A stretch of DNA of 64,000 bases from Allacma fusca (lineage: Eukaryota; Arthropoda; Collembola; Symphypleona; Sminthuridae), in the NCBI GenBank assembly GCA_947179485.1, contig OX359250.1:22880887-22944886 (forward strand), read 5' to 3'. The position numbers and the translations under genes were made by a program. Position 1 is the stretch's first letter. Every line of letters starts with the position of its first letter. The notes under the pieces are model-generated. The model ran no database searches. It saw only the letters and a program-made list of their open reading frames with translations, and was not told the DNA's origin. Of this stretch, positions 11,401 through 24,667 are shown piece by piece.

Positions 11401-14173
11401 GATATTGTGTTATTACACCTTAGATCTTTAACCGTTACTGACAGTTCATCATACTGAATGAAACAATCCTAAAAAGTCCTCACTAATTGTGGGAAGATTA
11501 CAGTTTGTTGGGGCTGAATCAACACTTACCTCAGAATAGATGCAATCTGGTAGCGATTTGCTTCAGTAGACACACCATTATAGTACAGAAGAAGATTGTC
11601 TCTGTTATTGAATTGAATGTCAATAATTAATTTTGGGATTTATTAAAGGGCATGCGTGACATAATTCATGTAATTATGCGTACTTATAAGTGTTCAATCC
11701 CCAGTTTTCCATCGCACCGAAAGTGAAATAATTCCTGGGTATCGCAACTGAGTCCATTTTACCCATAGGGTATTCCAATGAGGGAAATATTTCCTCAAAA
11801 GTTTTCAAGATCTTGGCAGACTCGTCGGCTGCGTATTGTCCTCCTCCCAAATCCATTAAATAAGGGGGTCCAAGAATCTATTCAAAAATTAATTTATATT
11901 CCAATTATTATTTAGTCCATATAATTTCAGGATAATCACATCACCACAAAAGGGGAGACTACATCGTTGATTTCTCCTGCATATTTTACTTACTCCAGCT
12001 GGCAGTCTGTATAAACCGGGTTGAGCCAATGTGTGTTTGAAGTCCGAGACTACCAGGGCAAGGAGGTAGCTGGACGTCTTCACAGTCTTTGTAAAAGTAT
12101 CCCACACAAAGTCGGTGGGTATGGCTGGCTTTGTACCACTGTGAAGAAATGTACAGAAGGGAAAATTAAATGGACCGGTAACTTTATCAATGCACAGCAG
12201 TGCTAATGAATGACAATTTAGAATCAAAACTGATTCATAAAATACACTGTAAGAACAAACTGAATCATACTCTCCAGGCTGGCCAGTTGCCACTGCTACA
12301 GTGTTCGACGCTGAATTGAAATCTTTGTGACGGGCAATATGTACAGTAAATTCCGCTTTAAACGATGGTTCATCAAATCCTGGGCAAAAGTAACGGAATC
12401 CAATCGTCTGCGGTTTGAAAATAAAAATATATCAATTAAAAATCTTCGCCGTGTAAAATCTCTAGACGCAATACACTTTTCGAATTGTAATCCAATGCGT
12501 ACCTCGAATTGGGTGGTTGCTAGCCATCTGTAAGAATAAATATTTATTAGTCGACTATTGTGACATGGTCAACATCAAATCGTAATAATACAGACAAGAA
12601 TTAACTTACGATTGTTGTTTTGTGCTTGGATCAGTATACTCTGCACGGTAAAGACCAACCTTGGGGTCGATTCTGCTGACGTCTCTGACGGAAGCAATGA
12701 ATTTTGATATGTCGATTGTATAATTTTTTCCCTGTACCAAAGTCGCAGCAAGCTGAATAATATAAAATTGATGCTCTCCTTCACTAGCGGATGTGATTGC
12801 GATAGGTGAGTTAGCTTCATCATCAGTTACCTGCAGGGAATATGAGAATAATGTTCAGGTTTTTATGAACCGTAATAATCGCTGTAGCAATTCTGAATTA
12901 ATCTAACGCTCATAATTGTAGTTACTAAAGAAGTGTAAGTATATAGTTTCTCTACTATGACCTTAGACTCTATTATTGAGGTCTGGCCTATGGAGTAAGA
13001 GCCGTCTCAATTTCAAAAGCTTGCTACGATGAACTTTCTTTATGCAAAATTGGTTCTTTGAAAGAGAAAGCGAGATTTCTCTTGTAGTCAAACAATTTGT
13101 TAATGCATTATTAAATTACACATCAGCATATCCATGTACCTAAGCTCAATCATAATTGAATTTTAAAAGCATTTAAATACTTTTAAAAAATAAGTTCTTG
13201 TTACAACTCTGCTGATAATAATTATTACGTAAGCGTTTCTAAAGTAGGAAGGACAATGGAGCAATGTTCAAACGCGTCATTGACAATGAGTACATAGAAC
13301 TATTATCACTGGTTCCAAGTAAAAGTAACTTTGGTTTACGTGATACCTAGCACTTGCACATTGTGTGGTTCATGTTCAAAAGGTTTACCGTTAATGTACA
13401 TATGTAGCTATGTAGGATTGGTCGATTGAACTAGAACCCTGTAATAATTGTATCTTTCACACGCTAAAGTGAAAGTCTCGTCAAAGGTATTACCTTATGG
13501 ATACATTGATTCTGAGGAGATTGATTAATACAACAACTTGCGTAAGTAGATAAATGTTTGGGGCAAGATGAGAACTACTCAATTCATTCTTTTATGTGAT
13601 TTTTACAAGATCTATATATACATACCTTCACTGTTTATATTAATACAAATGAGAGAACGCTTTGCTTCGGAAGATAGAATATTCTGTTATAATTTCGGGC
13701 ATGATAAAATTATTACATAACCGAGAAAATAATATCAAGGAGACTAGTATTATGGTATCGTTTGGGAATTATTTTAGCATGCCTGAAATTAGAGCAGAAT
13801 CTATTGTGTTACTTGCCGTAATGTCTGCTTGATTTATTATTATTTCTGCAGCATGGAGTGTTATTTTGTTGGTAGCGACGTCACACTGGACTTGAATCTT
13901 CACTCTACCCGGGGCTGTGAATGGAGCAAAGTTCGGGTCAGAACTCTGATCTCCAACAATGGGAATCGTGTGTATTTCATATGACAGGGGTTTTACGTCT
14001 AAGGGAAGCCGAAATTCATCCGCGAGAATATCTGAGGGAACTTCGGATGGCACTAAGTGTAAACCATTTTTAAAAAGTGCCGTGGGTTCCTCTTGAAGCC
14101 TTAGCGGAGGTCCAGCAACTGCTGAGGCAATTAAGCCTAAAACAACACTTACAACACTAACAATTTTGAGCAT
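8419..14173 (-). CDS. APN-2: secreted M1 zinc aminopeptidase, closest paralog of APN-1
   Basis: Eighteen exons join into about 980 residues: 14173-13817, 12830-12610, 12527-12503, 12407-12271, 12138-11994, 11877-11684, 11601-11530, 11359-11339, 11238-10909, 10793-10723, 10599-10499, 10395-10185, 10055-9924, 9701-9553, 9474-9284, 9188-9006, 8912-8672, 8580-8419. The ATG at 14173 is chosen because a typical signal peptide follows (MLKIVSVVSVVLGLIASAVA). GAMEN (exon 6), HELAHQW (21-nt exon), WLNEGFA and AYQKGAS are intact, so the enzyme should be active. It ends QWFAQNRS with no GPI tail. Exon sizes 25, 145, 72, 21, 71, 101, 211, 132, 149, 191, 183 and 162 equal those of APN-1, showing a recent duplication. 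Intron 1 uses a GC donor. Both APN-1 and APN-2 carry CPGFDEP where APN-3 and APN-4 carry PCFDEP. Confidence 0.93.
11339..11359 (-). other. 21-nt micro-exon encoding the zinc-binding motif of APN-2
   Basis: The exon lies between a CTCGCAG acceptor and a GTAAAA donor and encodes HELAHQ. It follows a 72-nt exon (11601-11530), as in APN-1. In APN-3 the same codons lie in a single 93-nt exon, and 72 + 21 = 93. Confidence 0.85.
12503..12527 (-). other. 25-nt micro-exon of APN-2
   Basis: The exon lies between a TTACAG acceptor and a GTACGC donor and encodes WLATTQFE in phase with its neighbours. It matches the 25-nt exon of APN-1 in position, size and phase. Confidence 0.8.
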
Positions 14174-14758
14174 CTTGTCTGCTCGTAGGCTAGTGGTCAA
14201 ATAAATTCAGTTCGCTTCAAAATGCATTTTTTCCCTTGTATAATCTGGGTACAGCTGAGATAATAACTATCTCCCAAAACGGTATAACATATTGCGCAAT
14301 TTCTTTGCGGACTATTGTAAAATAAAAAGGCTGGAACAATACATTTCACTATCAGAAAAATTAACACTTCACAGCAATAAATTACTGATTCAACGGCACA
14401 CGAATTCCATGACTCGGCCCCTTCATTCAACGTACATATTCGGATCATTCGGAGGGGACCATTGCATAATCTGCATTTCATTGTCTATAGGAGACTCGTT
14501 TTAATTTAATGGGTATCCGACCCTTGAATTACTTGCATAATTTATTAATGTAAACTATTACAGTTTCTTTTATCTTCCGAAATACCTGGTTTGATAAGGA
14601 ATTAGTAATGATCTGATAGTGGCATGAAATAACAACATACAGTTATACCAATAAACATCCCATACATTTATTCTGTTTTATTCAATCGTAATTCCCGAGT
14701 GAGTCACATTATAACATGTAATTATATTTCAGACTCAAATATAATGTAATAGTAGGAT
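14174..14758. other. intergenic region: APN-2 promoter side and APN-3 3' end
   Basis: Two TTATT-type signals at 14667-14672 and 14677-14682 (AATAAA on the - strand) lie about 80 bases past the APN-3 stop. Upstream of APN-2 there is a close pair of oppositely oriented GATA words (AGATAA at about 14253 and CTATCT at about 14264), 80-95 bases before the start codon. No coding frame is seen. Confidence 0.4.
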
Positions 14759-17700
14759 TTAAATTTGTATATTAAACCATGACTTCATTTTTTCGAAATA
14801 ATCATTTACAAATGCAATGTTAGCATCAATATTCCTTAAAATATTTTGGATTGAACTTTGCACGCTTGTCAAATCAGACTCCCTCTCTGTAGTTAGTTCC
14901 ACCACCTGCAATAATTTCATCGTTTGTTAGTTTCAGGCAAAGGATTTGGTTAATGTGTTATTAAACTTCCTAGCGGACATATTAGACGTCCCAACTTACG
15001 TTCGTTTTCTCAGATGCCTTGGTGTAGACTGTGCTAAGCGTGTTCAGTACGCTGACAAATGCATTGACACCACCTGTCTTTGCCTTCAAGACATCAAACT
15101 CTTCCCGAATAAACTTGAAAACAATAGCTCGACCGAGTGTATTCACTCCAACTCTTTGTAATACCAGAACAGCGTTATTTCCAATATAAGTGTTATTCTC
15201 CTTGGTCAATTCTACCAAACTGGACAAAAATAAAAGATTTTTCAAATTATTTTGCATCATTGAATATTAAATCTCCAGGTTTTGTAAGATCATTCTAATA
15301 TATAGCATGCACATGATAGTCACCCGAGGGATGGAGTAATAAATTGCAATACTTCCTCAACATGGACAACTTTTAATGTGACTAGAGCTGGCGCATATAT
15401 TTTTTCCCAACATTTTGCCGGAAAACGTGAAGGAACGATTACTATTATGATGCTCATCTTTTAATTACATAATCATCGCTATCTTCCTGGACATTCGGTA
15501 AATAAAAGTGAATCAGTAGGATTTAATGATAATATTTTTAAACAATCTGCACCGATGTGATGAATGGGAAATTTCATGTCGGAAATTGTTTTTCCTCCAC
15601 TACTCAAAGTGCAAAAATTGGCTATCCTGTCACTTACCTGATTTCTATTATCTATATCCTGCTCATACTGTATTTGCATGGTTGCATGCAATGAAATTTA
15701 TTATCACAATTATGATTGATTATAATTTATTATTAGTTTAAATTTCGCAGTAAACAATATATAGCGGAAACAAACAATTATCGAGTAATAATTTGAGGGA
15801 TAAATCGCGCTACCACGAATCCATTAACCCAGGATGGAGCCAACCGATCTGATTTCTGATATAGCATGGCGCCATTACAGAGCAGATTCCTATAGAAATA
15901 CTTTCCCCACCTCTAGCTAGGAAAATAAATTTTCCGAAATAGGAGGGAGGTACATAAATAGTTTTAGCTGACTAGAATGTTTGAGGTATTTGTAAATGGG
16001 GCATTCAGTTTTTTGTGACTCCGTGCGTTGCTGCATTACACGATTAAGCAATTAATACGTTGTCTCTTTGAGATTATCTTGAACATTTTAAAACAGGTAG
16101 CAATTTGAATTCAGCCATGGCATTTAAAATCAATGTTGATTGTACTTTGAAGAAACAGATTGTGAACAAATTTACTCAATTAGTTTCACAAGGGTATAAG
16201 TGAAAGGTAAGTGGAATGATATGATAAGAGCAGATGGATTGCAGGGTTATAGTAATAGGCGTCACAAAACCTTGGGGAGCCCGAAGCTGTAATGGAAAAG
16301 GTAGATATGCCAGAGGCTTAGGTTACTTCAAAATGAAACCAAGTATGCAAACATTTCATTGATAACTCCCTTCCACGAATCTCCCCTAGACTGAAAGTCA
16401 TTGACAGCCAGTATGCCTATTGACTTTTATTACATACAATTATCTGGACTTTCAAGGTAGATGCGTAGCCCACGTGCAATCCCAATTATAAACTAGATCA
16501 TCCACACTTTCAATGATCGAACCTGGAATTTTATTTGAAGAAGATGAGCTTCAAAGTACATTCCTTGTCTGTCCCATTTTTCTTATAAAATTTATGAATT
16601 AAAATCGTGGCAAAATAAATCCAATTTTGCTTTCACTCACAGTTTGTTACCACAAGAACAATGTTTTAAAAATCCATTCGCATTCATCAAATATTGCACA
16701 AAGGTATTTCAACGTAACCACTGCACTATAGTAATTATTAGTGCCCTTCAAATTTTGAATGCTATTCTCCTGAATAAACATATATCTAAGTGTATGGGCT
16801 AGTACTACTATTGACACTGTCTCTAAATTGGTCCTTACGTATTCAAATGATTGTGACTCACCGACAGGCAGAATAACTAAACAAATACATACTTACGACG
16901 CAACCCTAATCACAACTGCAGCTGAAACTTGCAAGCAGGAAAACAGAATATTTAATATTACTATATAGACACGCGATCATTTTAGGCCTAGACATGTTCA
17001 GCCTTCGAAGGCTAGCCTTCAAAGAAGGATTCGTTGAATTCGGCAGATCAATTTTTCAGCCGACTGAAGGAATATGGAACGTAGGCTCAATATTTTTGCA
17101 AAGGTTGAGGAAAGGTTTCATAAAATTGGCCAAAAAATTGTAGGCGGTCTGATCTGAAGGGCGGGTTAAAAGTGACCTCCGGGTATATTAAAGGCTTCAC
17201 GCAGATGTTGCTTTATGTATACACGAAAAGCCAGACGTGTGAATGTTGCTAAAGATTTGTATGAAAAGATTTGTAACTACACAGTTGAATAAAACTCGTT
17301 TCTTTTCCAAAATTCACGACAGTTTTGATACCACGAATACCATTTCTAAAATTTCACAATAAATGAACTCTCGAAATGTACGGTTTTTCGGGAGAAAGTT
17401 TGAAGGAAGAGTGAATTCATTTAAAAATTGAAGGAAGGCTGAGGGAATGCAAAGAATTTGAAGATTTCATTCATTGCTAGGAATAAAGAACAATTTTTAA
17501 AAATTAGACTTTCAAGACCCGAAGAAAGACCATTTCATCTGAACATCTCTGTAATGTAAGCAGTAAGCACACTGCGTTTATACTTCTACAGGAATTCCAT
17601 TTTCCAGCACTCAATCACGTTTTCATACACAATACTACACACACGAATCAACAGCTATCAAATGAATCATTGAACAACCCCTTTGTTCATTTGTGACTTC

Positions 17701-20700
17701 ACGACTAGTAAACGCCGTCTGGGACGTGCGCTATCATTCCCAAGCATCATGCACGCGTTCTATTTAAGCCCACATTCTACAATAAAATAAGCATTACTAC
17801 CTTTCTCTGGATAAATACTATCATCATAACATTAACCCCTAAAATCACAGTAATTACTTAAGTCTACGAACAATCTGACAGCTCCATTCATTCACATGAT
17901 CAAATGCCAGTCAATAATAGTTCACGCAATGATATGAAATTGGGGTACAATGAGACGCGTTCACTTAACGTTGCTGCAAGCTCTCCATGTTTAATTAATC
18001 TACCCGCACCCGCTAAATTCATGTATCTCTTTTGCAATATGGCATTCCTACAATACCCACAAAATACTACGAGGATTGCAATAAAAAGGGTAACGTAACC
18101 GTGAGCCTGTGGGTAAGGAATTATATACTTCAGGTTTAAAATTAACTGACTGAAGCCAGGACCTAGACACGCGAGAGCCATCTATCGGAAGAGTTATAAG
18201 TTAATAGCATTGCGGCGTTGCGGCACGCATCGTCCAGGTATTTTGTTCAGGTATGTGTCTAATAATTAGGTACACTCAAGCAGGAGCGTCAGAAGCTACT
18301 TGACCTCAGGCGGAACGTTCGTTAGGTTGAAGTATTACCTCGACTGTGTACAAATGCAAGTACCTAGTCTTAACCGGGCTTCGGAGACGTTTTAGTTCCA
18401 GGTACTCTTTCTTACTCTGTGACACGGACCTGGACTATTAAATTTTAAAATCCACTCACTTTTGCAATGAAGCCGTATCTTTGGAACAAGCGAGAGCAGT
18501 TAGGAGCCGAGCTCTCTGGAAGTCACTGGTGTCAGCCCTTTTGACCAATCCCATCACAAAGTCATAACCGGCTTCACCGCCATGTGCAACCACAGCACAG
18601 TACAATGGAGCCTGAACGTCCAAGGGGATCCTGAAATGAAGAGGTTTGTCAAGTTTGTTTTGATATTTTTACTCTTTTGACATAAATCCATTTATCACTA
18701 TCCATCTTGGTAATAGCTTCGAGGTGGAATTCATTTTATGATAAAGCGTCACATTTACGGATTGATATTGGTTGAAGTCCAATTTGCCAGAAGTTCCCTG
18801 GCTTTGGTGACGCAATTGTCACTTTCGAGAGCGCAAGCCCAGTCGATTAATTTGGCACGGAAGAGAACCGGCGCACCGGAGTCCCCGGTCTGTTGGTCCC
18901 AACCGAGACCAGCCTTCTGGAGCGCTGTTTCAATAAGAGGTGCAAAGTACGCCTGGAAAAAGAATTTTAAAAGGGAATCTTTACGAACATTATCTGGTTG
19001 CTGGGTGTGGTGCTAGAACGGGAAGAATGGAAGCTGTCGAAGCGATTAGGTATAATGGAAGTCGCATGATGTGAAATCAATAAGGTTATTCGAGCTGGGG
19101 TCTAGAACTATTATTGCGTACTCGGAATGAGCTGATATCCTCGTTTCTGAAGACGTTCAAGAATCGAGTAAGGGCAGTTAGCAAGGAATTCCACACAACT
19201 CGGTCAATCTCGTTTGATAGGTATGTGGTCAGATCCAGAGCAGCAGTAATGTCGACGTAGCCTGTAAAATAATTGGGGATTATTATATTAATTGTTAGTT
19301 CATTTGTTGAAGAATAGAGATTTGATAAGGGAGAATCTCTTGATGAATTGGTATGTTTTGCTGGAATTCATTATAATGACTCTTATTACCATTTCTGGCC
19401 AGGTTGAAGTAATCGTCGAGAAGCTGACTCCGAGATAATGCGCTGATCTTAGTGTGGTCGGACTTCAATTGGCTGATTATAAGCTGCGTAAGGGCATTGT
19501 CATAAAGGACTCTGTAGTAACCTGTTGAAGTGGTTAATATTAACACTTCAGTTAGTTTGGACACCAGTTGAAGGAGATACAATTTCGTGGAACCAGTTCG
19601 ATGCCCTTACCTGTTGCATCAGGGTTGACGATGAGCCATTTCGATTCACTATGGAATGCATAACTTTGTGAGAGCATATTCTTGGAAAGCCACAGCTTCG
19701 GGCTGTACACTGAAAATTCGGCATCATCCTGGGAAGAGATGGCGATGGGGACTTCCCATAACCCATTGTGTATATCATTGTTGGATCCTTGTTTAGTGAA
19801 ACGTTCCTAAAGTATATGTAGGTTGATTGAAGTGTAGGTCAATGATTAGAGCTCATACCCATTATATATTTTAGATGTTCGATGCGTTACCTGTGAGATG
19901 TAAACTTGAGAGTTTCCTACTTTTGATACTCGAATTACAGGGAAGCCAGCTTGCAAAGTCCAGGTATCCATGATTCCTTTGATCGTTTTACCTGGAGGTA
20001 GTACGTTATCTTCGATGGCTTGATCATTCAAAACTTGGAACAGATTGTCTTGCTCTGCTCCTTTGAATTTGCTGTTGGTAATTTCAAGGTGATAATGAAT
20101 TCAAATTGTGATTGTGAGCATTACATGTAAACAGGCTGAGACTTCATTTGTCTTGTGAACTTACTACTGTTCCAAGTACTTGATGAGACCTTTTGTGAAG
20201 GTGGGTTCACCCATGAATGATGCCATCATGCGAATGATTGATGCTCCTTTGTCATAGGTGATTGTCGTGAAAGTCCTCTCAATTTCTTCTGGGGTTACGG
20301 CAGAGTTCTTGACCGGCTCATTGACATCAACGTCATAAGCTAAAGCGTATTGAACGGAATCCCAGAGAATCTCCCGATCCGCATCAAATTCAGGGGTTAC
20401 TTCATGTATGCCCATAAACGTAATGTACGATGCAAAGCCCTCATTTAGCCACAGGTCGGACCACCATTTGCAGGTCACTTGATTACCAAACCTGGCGTAA
20501 ACATATTCATTAGAACTCATTTAGTATTACGCTAAGAACACTGGACGGAAAGATTGATTCGGATTCTGTCTTACCACTGATGAGCTAATTCGTGGGTCAG
20601 AATTGATGTGATCCGGTATCGATTAATTTCTGAAGATTCCCCTTCAATGAACAGCAAGTATTCTTGTCTGTGAAAAAAAGGACTTTGTAAAGGACTCAAT

Positions 20701-22402
20701 TCCTCAACGGGTCTTATTTTTTCTAACTTTTAAAAATTGGTTTCAAGAGGTTAGCATTGATTTAACCAAATAGGTTCCAGGTACAAGTAAGTCAGCATTT
20801 GACTTCCAGTCAAACTTGTGATTCCAGTTAGAGTTTTGGTTACTAAAACTTTCCGAGTCCTTAATGTAACTATTAGTGATTTACCTGTAAGTGTTAAGTC
20901 CCCAGTTTTCCATAGCACCAGCACTAAAGTATCCGGTTGGTATCGCAATCGAGTCGATTTTGCTCAGGGCGTATGTATGTTCATATTTCTCCTGAAGAAA
21001 TTTGACAATATATGCGGACTTTTCAACTGCAAACTCTCCTGAATGAATTGGAGGTTCCATTAAATATCGTGGTCCGTAAACCTGAAAATGAATTATTATT
21101 TTATTCATGCATTAATTTTTATATACTAATGATTAGGAGTGAAAGATCCGGAAGTGGTTGAATACATTTTAGTTTGATAAATTCTGCCTGTCGTGTACGC
21201 ATTGACTTTTTTTCAACTTACCCCAACTGTTTTTTCGAATACATTTGTCCTGAAACGACCCAGGTAATCCTCTGCCACAATAAGAGCAACTAGGTAAGTA
21301 GGCATTGATACAGTTTCGTAGAAATGATCCCATACCCAGTCCGGAAGCTCGGGACTATTTTATGACAGAGAATTTTATTTATTACGTTGGTAAAAGAAGC
21401 TCTCATTACCTAATTAGGTATCTTGTATGTATCTATGTATGTAAGTAATGAAATGTTTTTCTTACTCCTCAACATTCTGCTCTTCCCATCCCTCATTACT
21501 CAAAGCTATGAAGTTGGCTCCTTTTCGACGGGCAATAGAAATCTTAAATGTAGCCCTTAAGTTTGGTTCATCGAAGCAAGGAAATGCCTGTCGTGCACTT
21601 ACAGATTCAAACTGAGTTGTCGCCATACGTCTGTTGGAAAAGTTTGATTAATATGTATTAAGATCATTTTTATTTAAATCATTCTAAAGAGCTATCATTT
21701 CCTAATATATTCATTTTTCTCGTTCTCAAGTATCTGTTCCTTACTTAATTTCTCCTCTCTCGTTCGTGAATTGCGCTCGGTAAAGACCATCTGTAGTATC
21801 TGAAATAGGAGCTGTGAAGTTCATAATAATTTTGTATTTCTGATTGACCACTAGGTTACTGGCAAGGGAAATAATGTAAAAGTGATGGATTTCCACGTAA
21901 TTGGTACTGAGGACATCAAGCTCGGCATTGTTGGAATTTGCCAGTACCTGCAATGACAAAAATGTTCTTACATACAAGTTAGAATCGCTACATGCATTGG
22001 AAGCGTTACATAACATCAATCATGTAGTAGGTATCCCGTAACAAGTCTTAAAATGGTACTTGCCTGGACCGTTGTAATAGTCAAAGTAGGATGTTTATGG
22101 ATGATAATCTCATTAGTAGCATTCAAGCATGTCGTCAAAATTTCAACATGTCCGGGTGCTGTGTACTCTGTTTCACCCTCATATGGGTAGAGGACCGGGC
22201 GGATTTTCAGCGTGTATTTTTCGGGAATCACCGCGTTTGGGAGGATGTAGTTGGGCCTAATGATATTTTGTTTTGGTGAATTTTCCCGTGGTATATTCTT
22301 ATGAGCATGTCGGATTCCTCGAGTTTCTTCCAGCTGCAAAGGTGGGCTGGCGAAAATTTCAGTTATTATTGTCAAAACCAACAGACATAAAAATATCTTC
22401 AT
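14759..22402 (-). CDS. APN-3: secreted M1 zinc aminopeptidase with one very large intron
   Basis: Fifteen exons join into about 945 residues: 22402-22064, 21947-21745, 21630-21466, 21354-21222, 21081-20885, 20667-20575, 20491-20165, 20071-19891, 19806-19611, 19521-19390, 19261-19122, 18952-18759, 18630-18460, 15219-15000, 14905-14759. The signal peptide is [40 protein letters not shown] and TYDKGAS are all intact. HELAHQ is on a 93-nt exon that APN-1 and APN-2 split as 72 + 21. Intron 1 has a clear GC donor (CAG then GCAAGT). The penultimate intron (18459-15220) is about 3.2 kb, against roughly 100-140 bases at the same place in APN-1 and APN-2. The last two exons could be doubted for this reason, but phase and homology fit exactly. 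The protein ends MKSWFNIQI without a GPI tail. Confidence 0.9.
15220..18459 (-). other. 3.2-kb intron of APN-3
   Basis: The intron begins with GTGAGT after 18460 and ends at an AG before 15219. It contains only small ORFs. One, 18181-17900 on the - strand (93 codons), has a predicted hydrophobic segment ([15 protein letters not shown]) but no recognisable family. A 14-bp perfect palindrome, AGCCTTCGAAGGCT, is at 17000-17013. No terminal repeats or transposase are recognised. Confidence 0.6.
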
Positions 22403-24176
22403 GGTGATGCTTCCTATTTTAGATCACAATTCTTTTTAGAGAACAAATTATTTTTGAATGCTTTTGCACTAAGTGGTAACTTAATCACTGGTTCTGGGGT
22501 TATGACTGATGATTACAGGATTTTAATGGATACATTGAAATTCATTTTGTAAGTTATCTTATTGAGATGAAAAGGTCAGGCATTGTTGTAATCATTTATT
22601 GGGATTAAACTTTGGAGGAATAAAAATGCTGAAGATTATGCTTGATAGCAGGCTTTTAGGTATCTCAAAATATATCTATATATAGTATGAGTGTCCTATC
22701 AGTATCAGTGTTACCACCATCAACACATTTTTAGTATTTCCAGTCTTTTGTAAGGACATGTACGGAAAGTGCTATTGTTTATCATTTTCATTTCACTCAG
22801 TATCAAAGCTGATTTAAGCAGAAATGTGATTCCTGCGGTCAATCCCTTTTAACTTTTTGCAGTGGTTGTACTTGTCCTATTGTACCTGTATGTAGTTATG
22901 CTGGTTATGCATAGGAAGTATTTATATACCTACCTACTTTGCGGAAGAATTTTCCCTGAATTATACTTGTTTGGATAAAAGTATTTCAAACTGTTTTATA
23001 TAATGGTGATATAACTGCACAGCTCGTAAATTTTTATTATTTTTTCTATTGCATCAGTGGAGCTTCAGTCTTCAGTATCGAGATACTGGAAGTTCGGGGG
23101 TAAGTGATCACGATGGTATTAGGTGTTAATGCCATCAGCCATCATCCTATCGTCATTTCAATAAAACAATGTTGCATGGATTAATATATGCATAAGTATT
23201 TCTCGCAATGATTTGACGGTTAATTGTAAGTTCTAGGGAATGTCATTTCGTGATCATGTTAATTCGCATGGCTTTAGATAGTAGTTCAGACAATTTTATC
23301 CAAGTGTCGGATTCTTTCGCATATTATGTTGTAAGTTGGAAGCTTAGTCATCCTGTCAGACATTTAAGTATATTCTAGTTTGAGTTTTGACATTGAAACA
23401 CATAATGCGATGAAATAATTATAAACTTTCGGTCTGTGTATTGCATAGGTTACATATGTATGTTATAACAGGAACAACGAAACTGACTTGTCGAGTTGTG
23501 ATTGTCGTGTCCATCGCAATTCGTATTATCATAATGCATGCTGAAGGATCAGTTGTTACTGTGTTGTCATTTTTAGAACAAACATAATCCCCCTTTCAAT
23601 GCATTTATGACGACAATAAATTATTTTCTGATGATATCACGTATTTAACGAATCCAAGTATTTTATGTGAGGTTAGAGCGGTGCGTTATTTAAGTACTTC
23701 TTCATTTAGAATTACATATTTTGGGATACTGTGATAATTTAAAGACAAACAATGCCAAATTCTATATTTACATGATTTTTATATGGGTAAACTGGACGTG
23801 TGAAAACAGCATTTGAATTAAGTCATCAGTAAATTTGAGAAACTTAACTCTTGAAACTTGCATGAACATCTATTTTTTGTTAATGTGTTCTGAATTTTAG
23901 CATTGGAAACGAAATGTCAGTATTATTTAGTATGAAGTACATATATGAATTTATTTGGGAGGAAATGATACGAAGTTGGAGCGAAGTAGACGAACATGAC
24001 CGTGTAATTCCATAAGAGCATAAATTTTTAAAATCATGCTTATTCTAGTTTCGAGCCTGTGTAATTACAGGGAAGCAAATCTTGTTAATTAGTATAGCTA
24101 CGCTTCTATGAAATGTCATTGATTATTTACTTGCATGACAAAGACAAACCTCGCATGAGGAAGCCACCAAACACAA
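22403..24176. other. intergenic region upstream of APN-3
   Basis: No coding frame is seen. TTATCT near 22554 and several GATA-like words lie within 300 bases of the APN-3 start. A TATATA run near 22676 is too far upstream to call a TATA box with any confidence. The rest is AT-rich unique-looking sequence. Confidence 0.3.
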
Positions 24177-24426
24177 TCGGGCGTGGGAAAAGCTCCGAAT
24201 AGTCAACAAGCCTATATAATATTGGTGAATAGCCGAGTAACCCGCCTACCAAAACAGCCACTCTTTCGGTCCAAATGATCAACACCACGTTTATTCATTG
24301 ATGAATTACTTGGGTTGTTATCATTTTGGACCCGCGAAAGAGTGGCTGTTTTGGTAGGCGGGTTACTCGGCTATTCACCAATATTATATAGGCTTGTTGA
24401 CTATTCGGAGCTTTTCCCACGCCCGA
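24177..24426. mobile_element. foldback (MITE-like) element with 92-bp perfect inverted arms
   Basis: The left arm 24177-24268 and right arm 24335-24426 are exact reverse complements over 92 bases. Both outer ends begin TCGGGCGTGGGAAAAGCTCC. The complementarity continues imperfectly into the 66-base centre. There is no coding capacity. A clear target-site duplication is not visible beside the arms. The family is unknown; the long near-perfect arms suggest a recently inserted or recently homogenised non-autonomous DNA element. Confidence 0.85.
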
Positions 24427-24667
24427 ATTAAGAATTAACCAAATTACCTAGGAATAGCCATTAATTTTTGGCCAATAATTTCCAATAGTCGAAAATTTGA
24501 CCACTTAGTTTAGGAGACAAAAGAATTTATGGACTTCCTCGGAATAGTCAAGCTTTATTGGAAATATGTATATGCGCTAGGAAATCATTATACATTTCCG
24601 ACTTCGGATAGATATGTACAATATCCATTATATAGCCATCACTTATAGCGAGAGTTGACTGTATACC

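Noticed and set aside
14174..14200. Nine-residue upstream extension of APN-2 starting at 14200
   Set aside because: The upstream codon is TTG; the ATG at 14173 is followed directly by a typical signal peptide.
17900..18181. 93-codon ORF with a membrane-like segment inside the APN-3 intron, considered as a nested gene
   Set aside because: It has no recognised family, no clear promoter or poly(A) signal, and a length expected by chance; kept only as a note under the intron.
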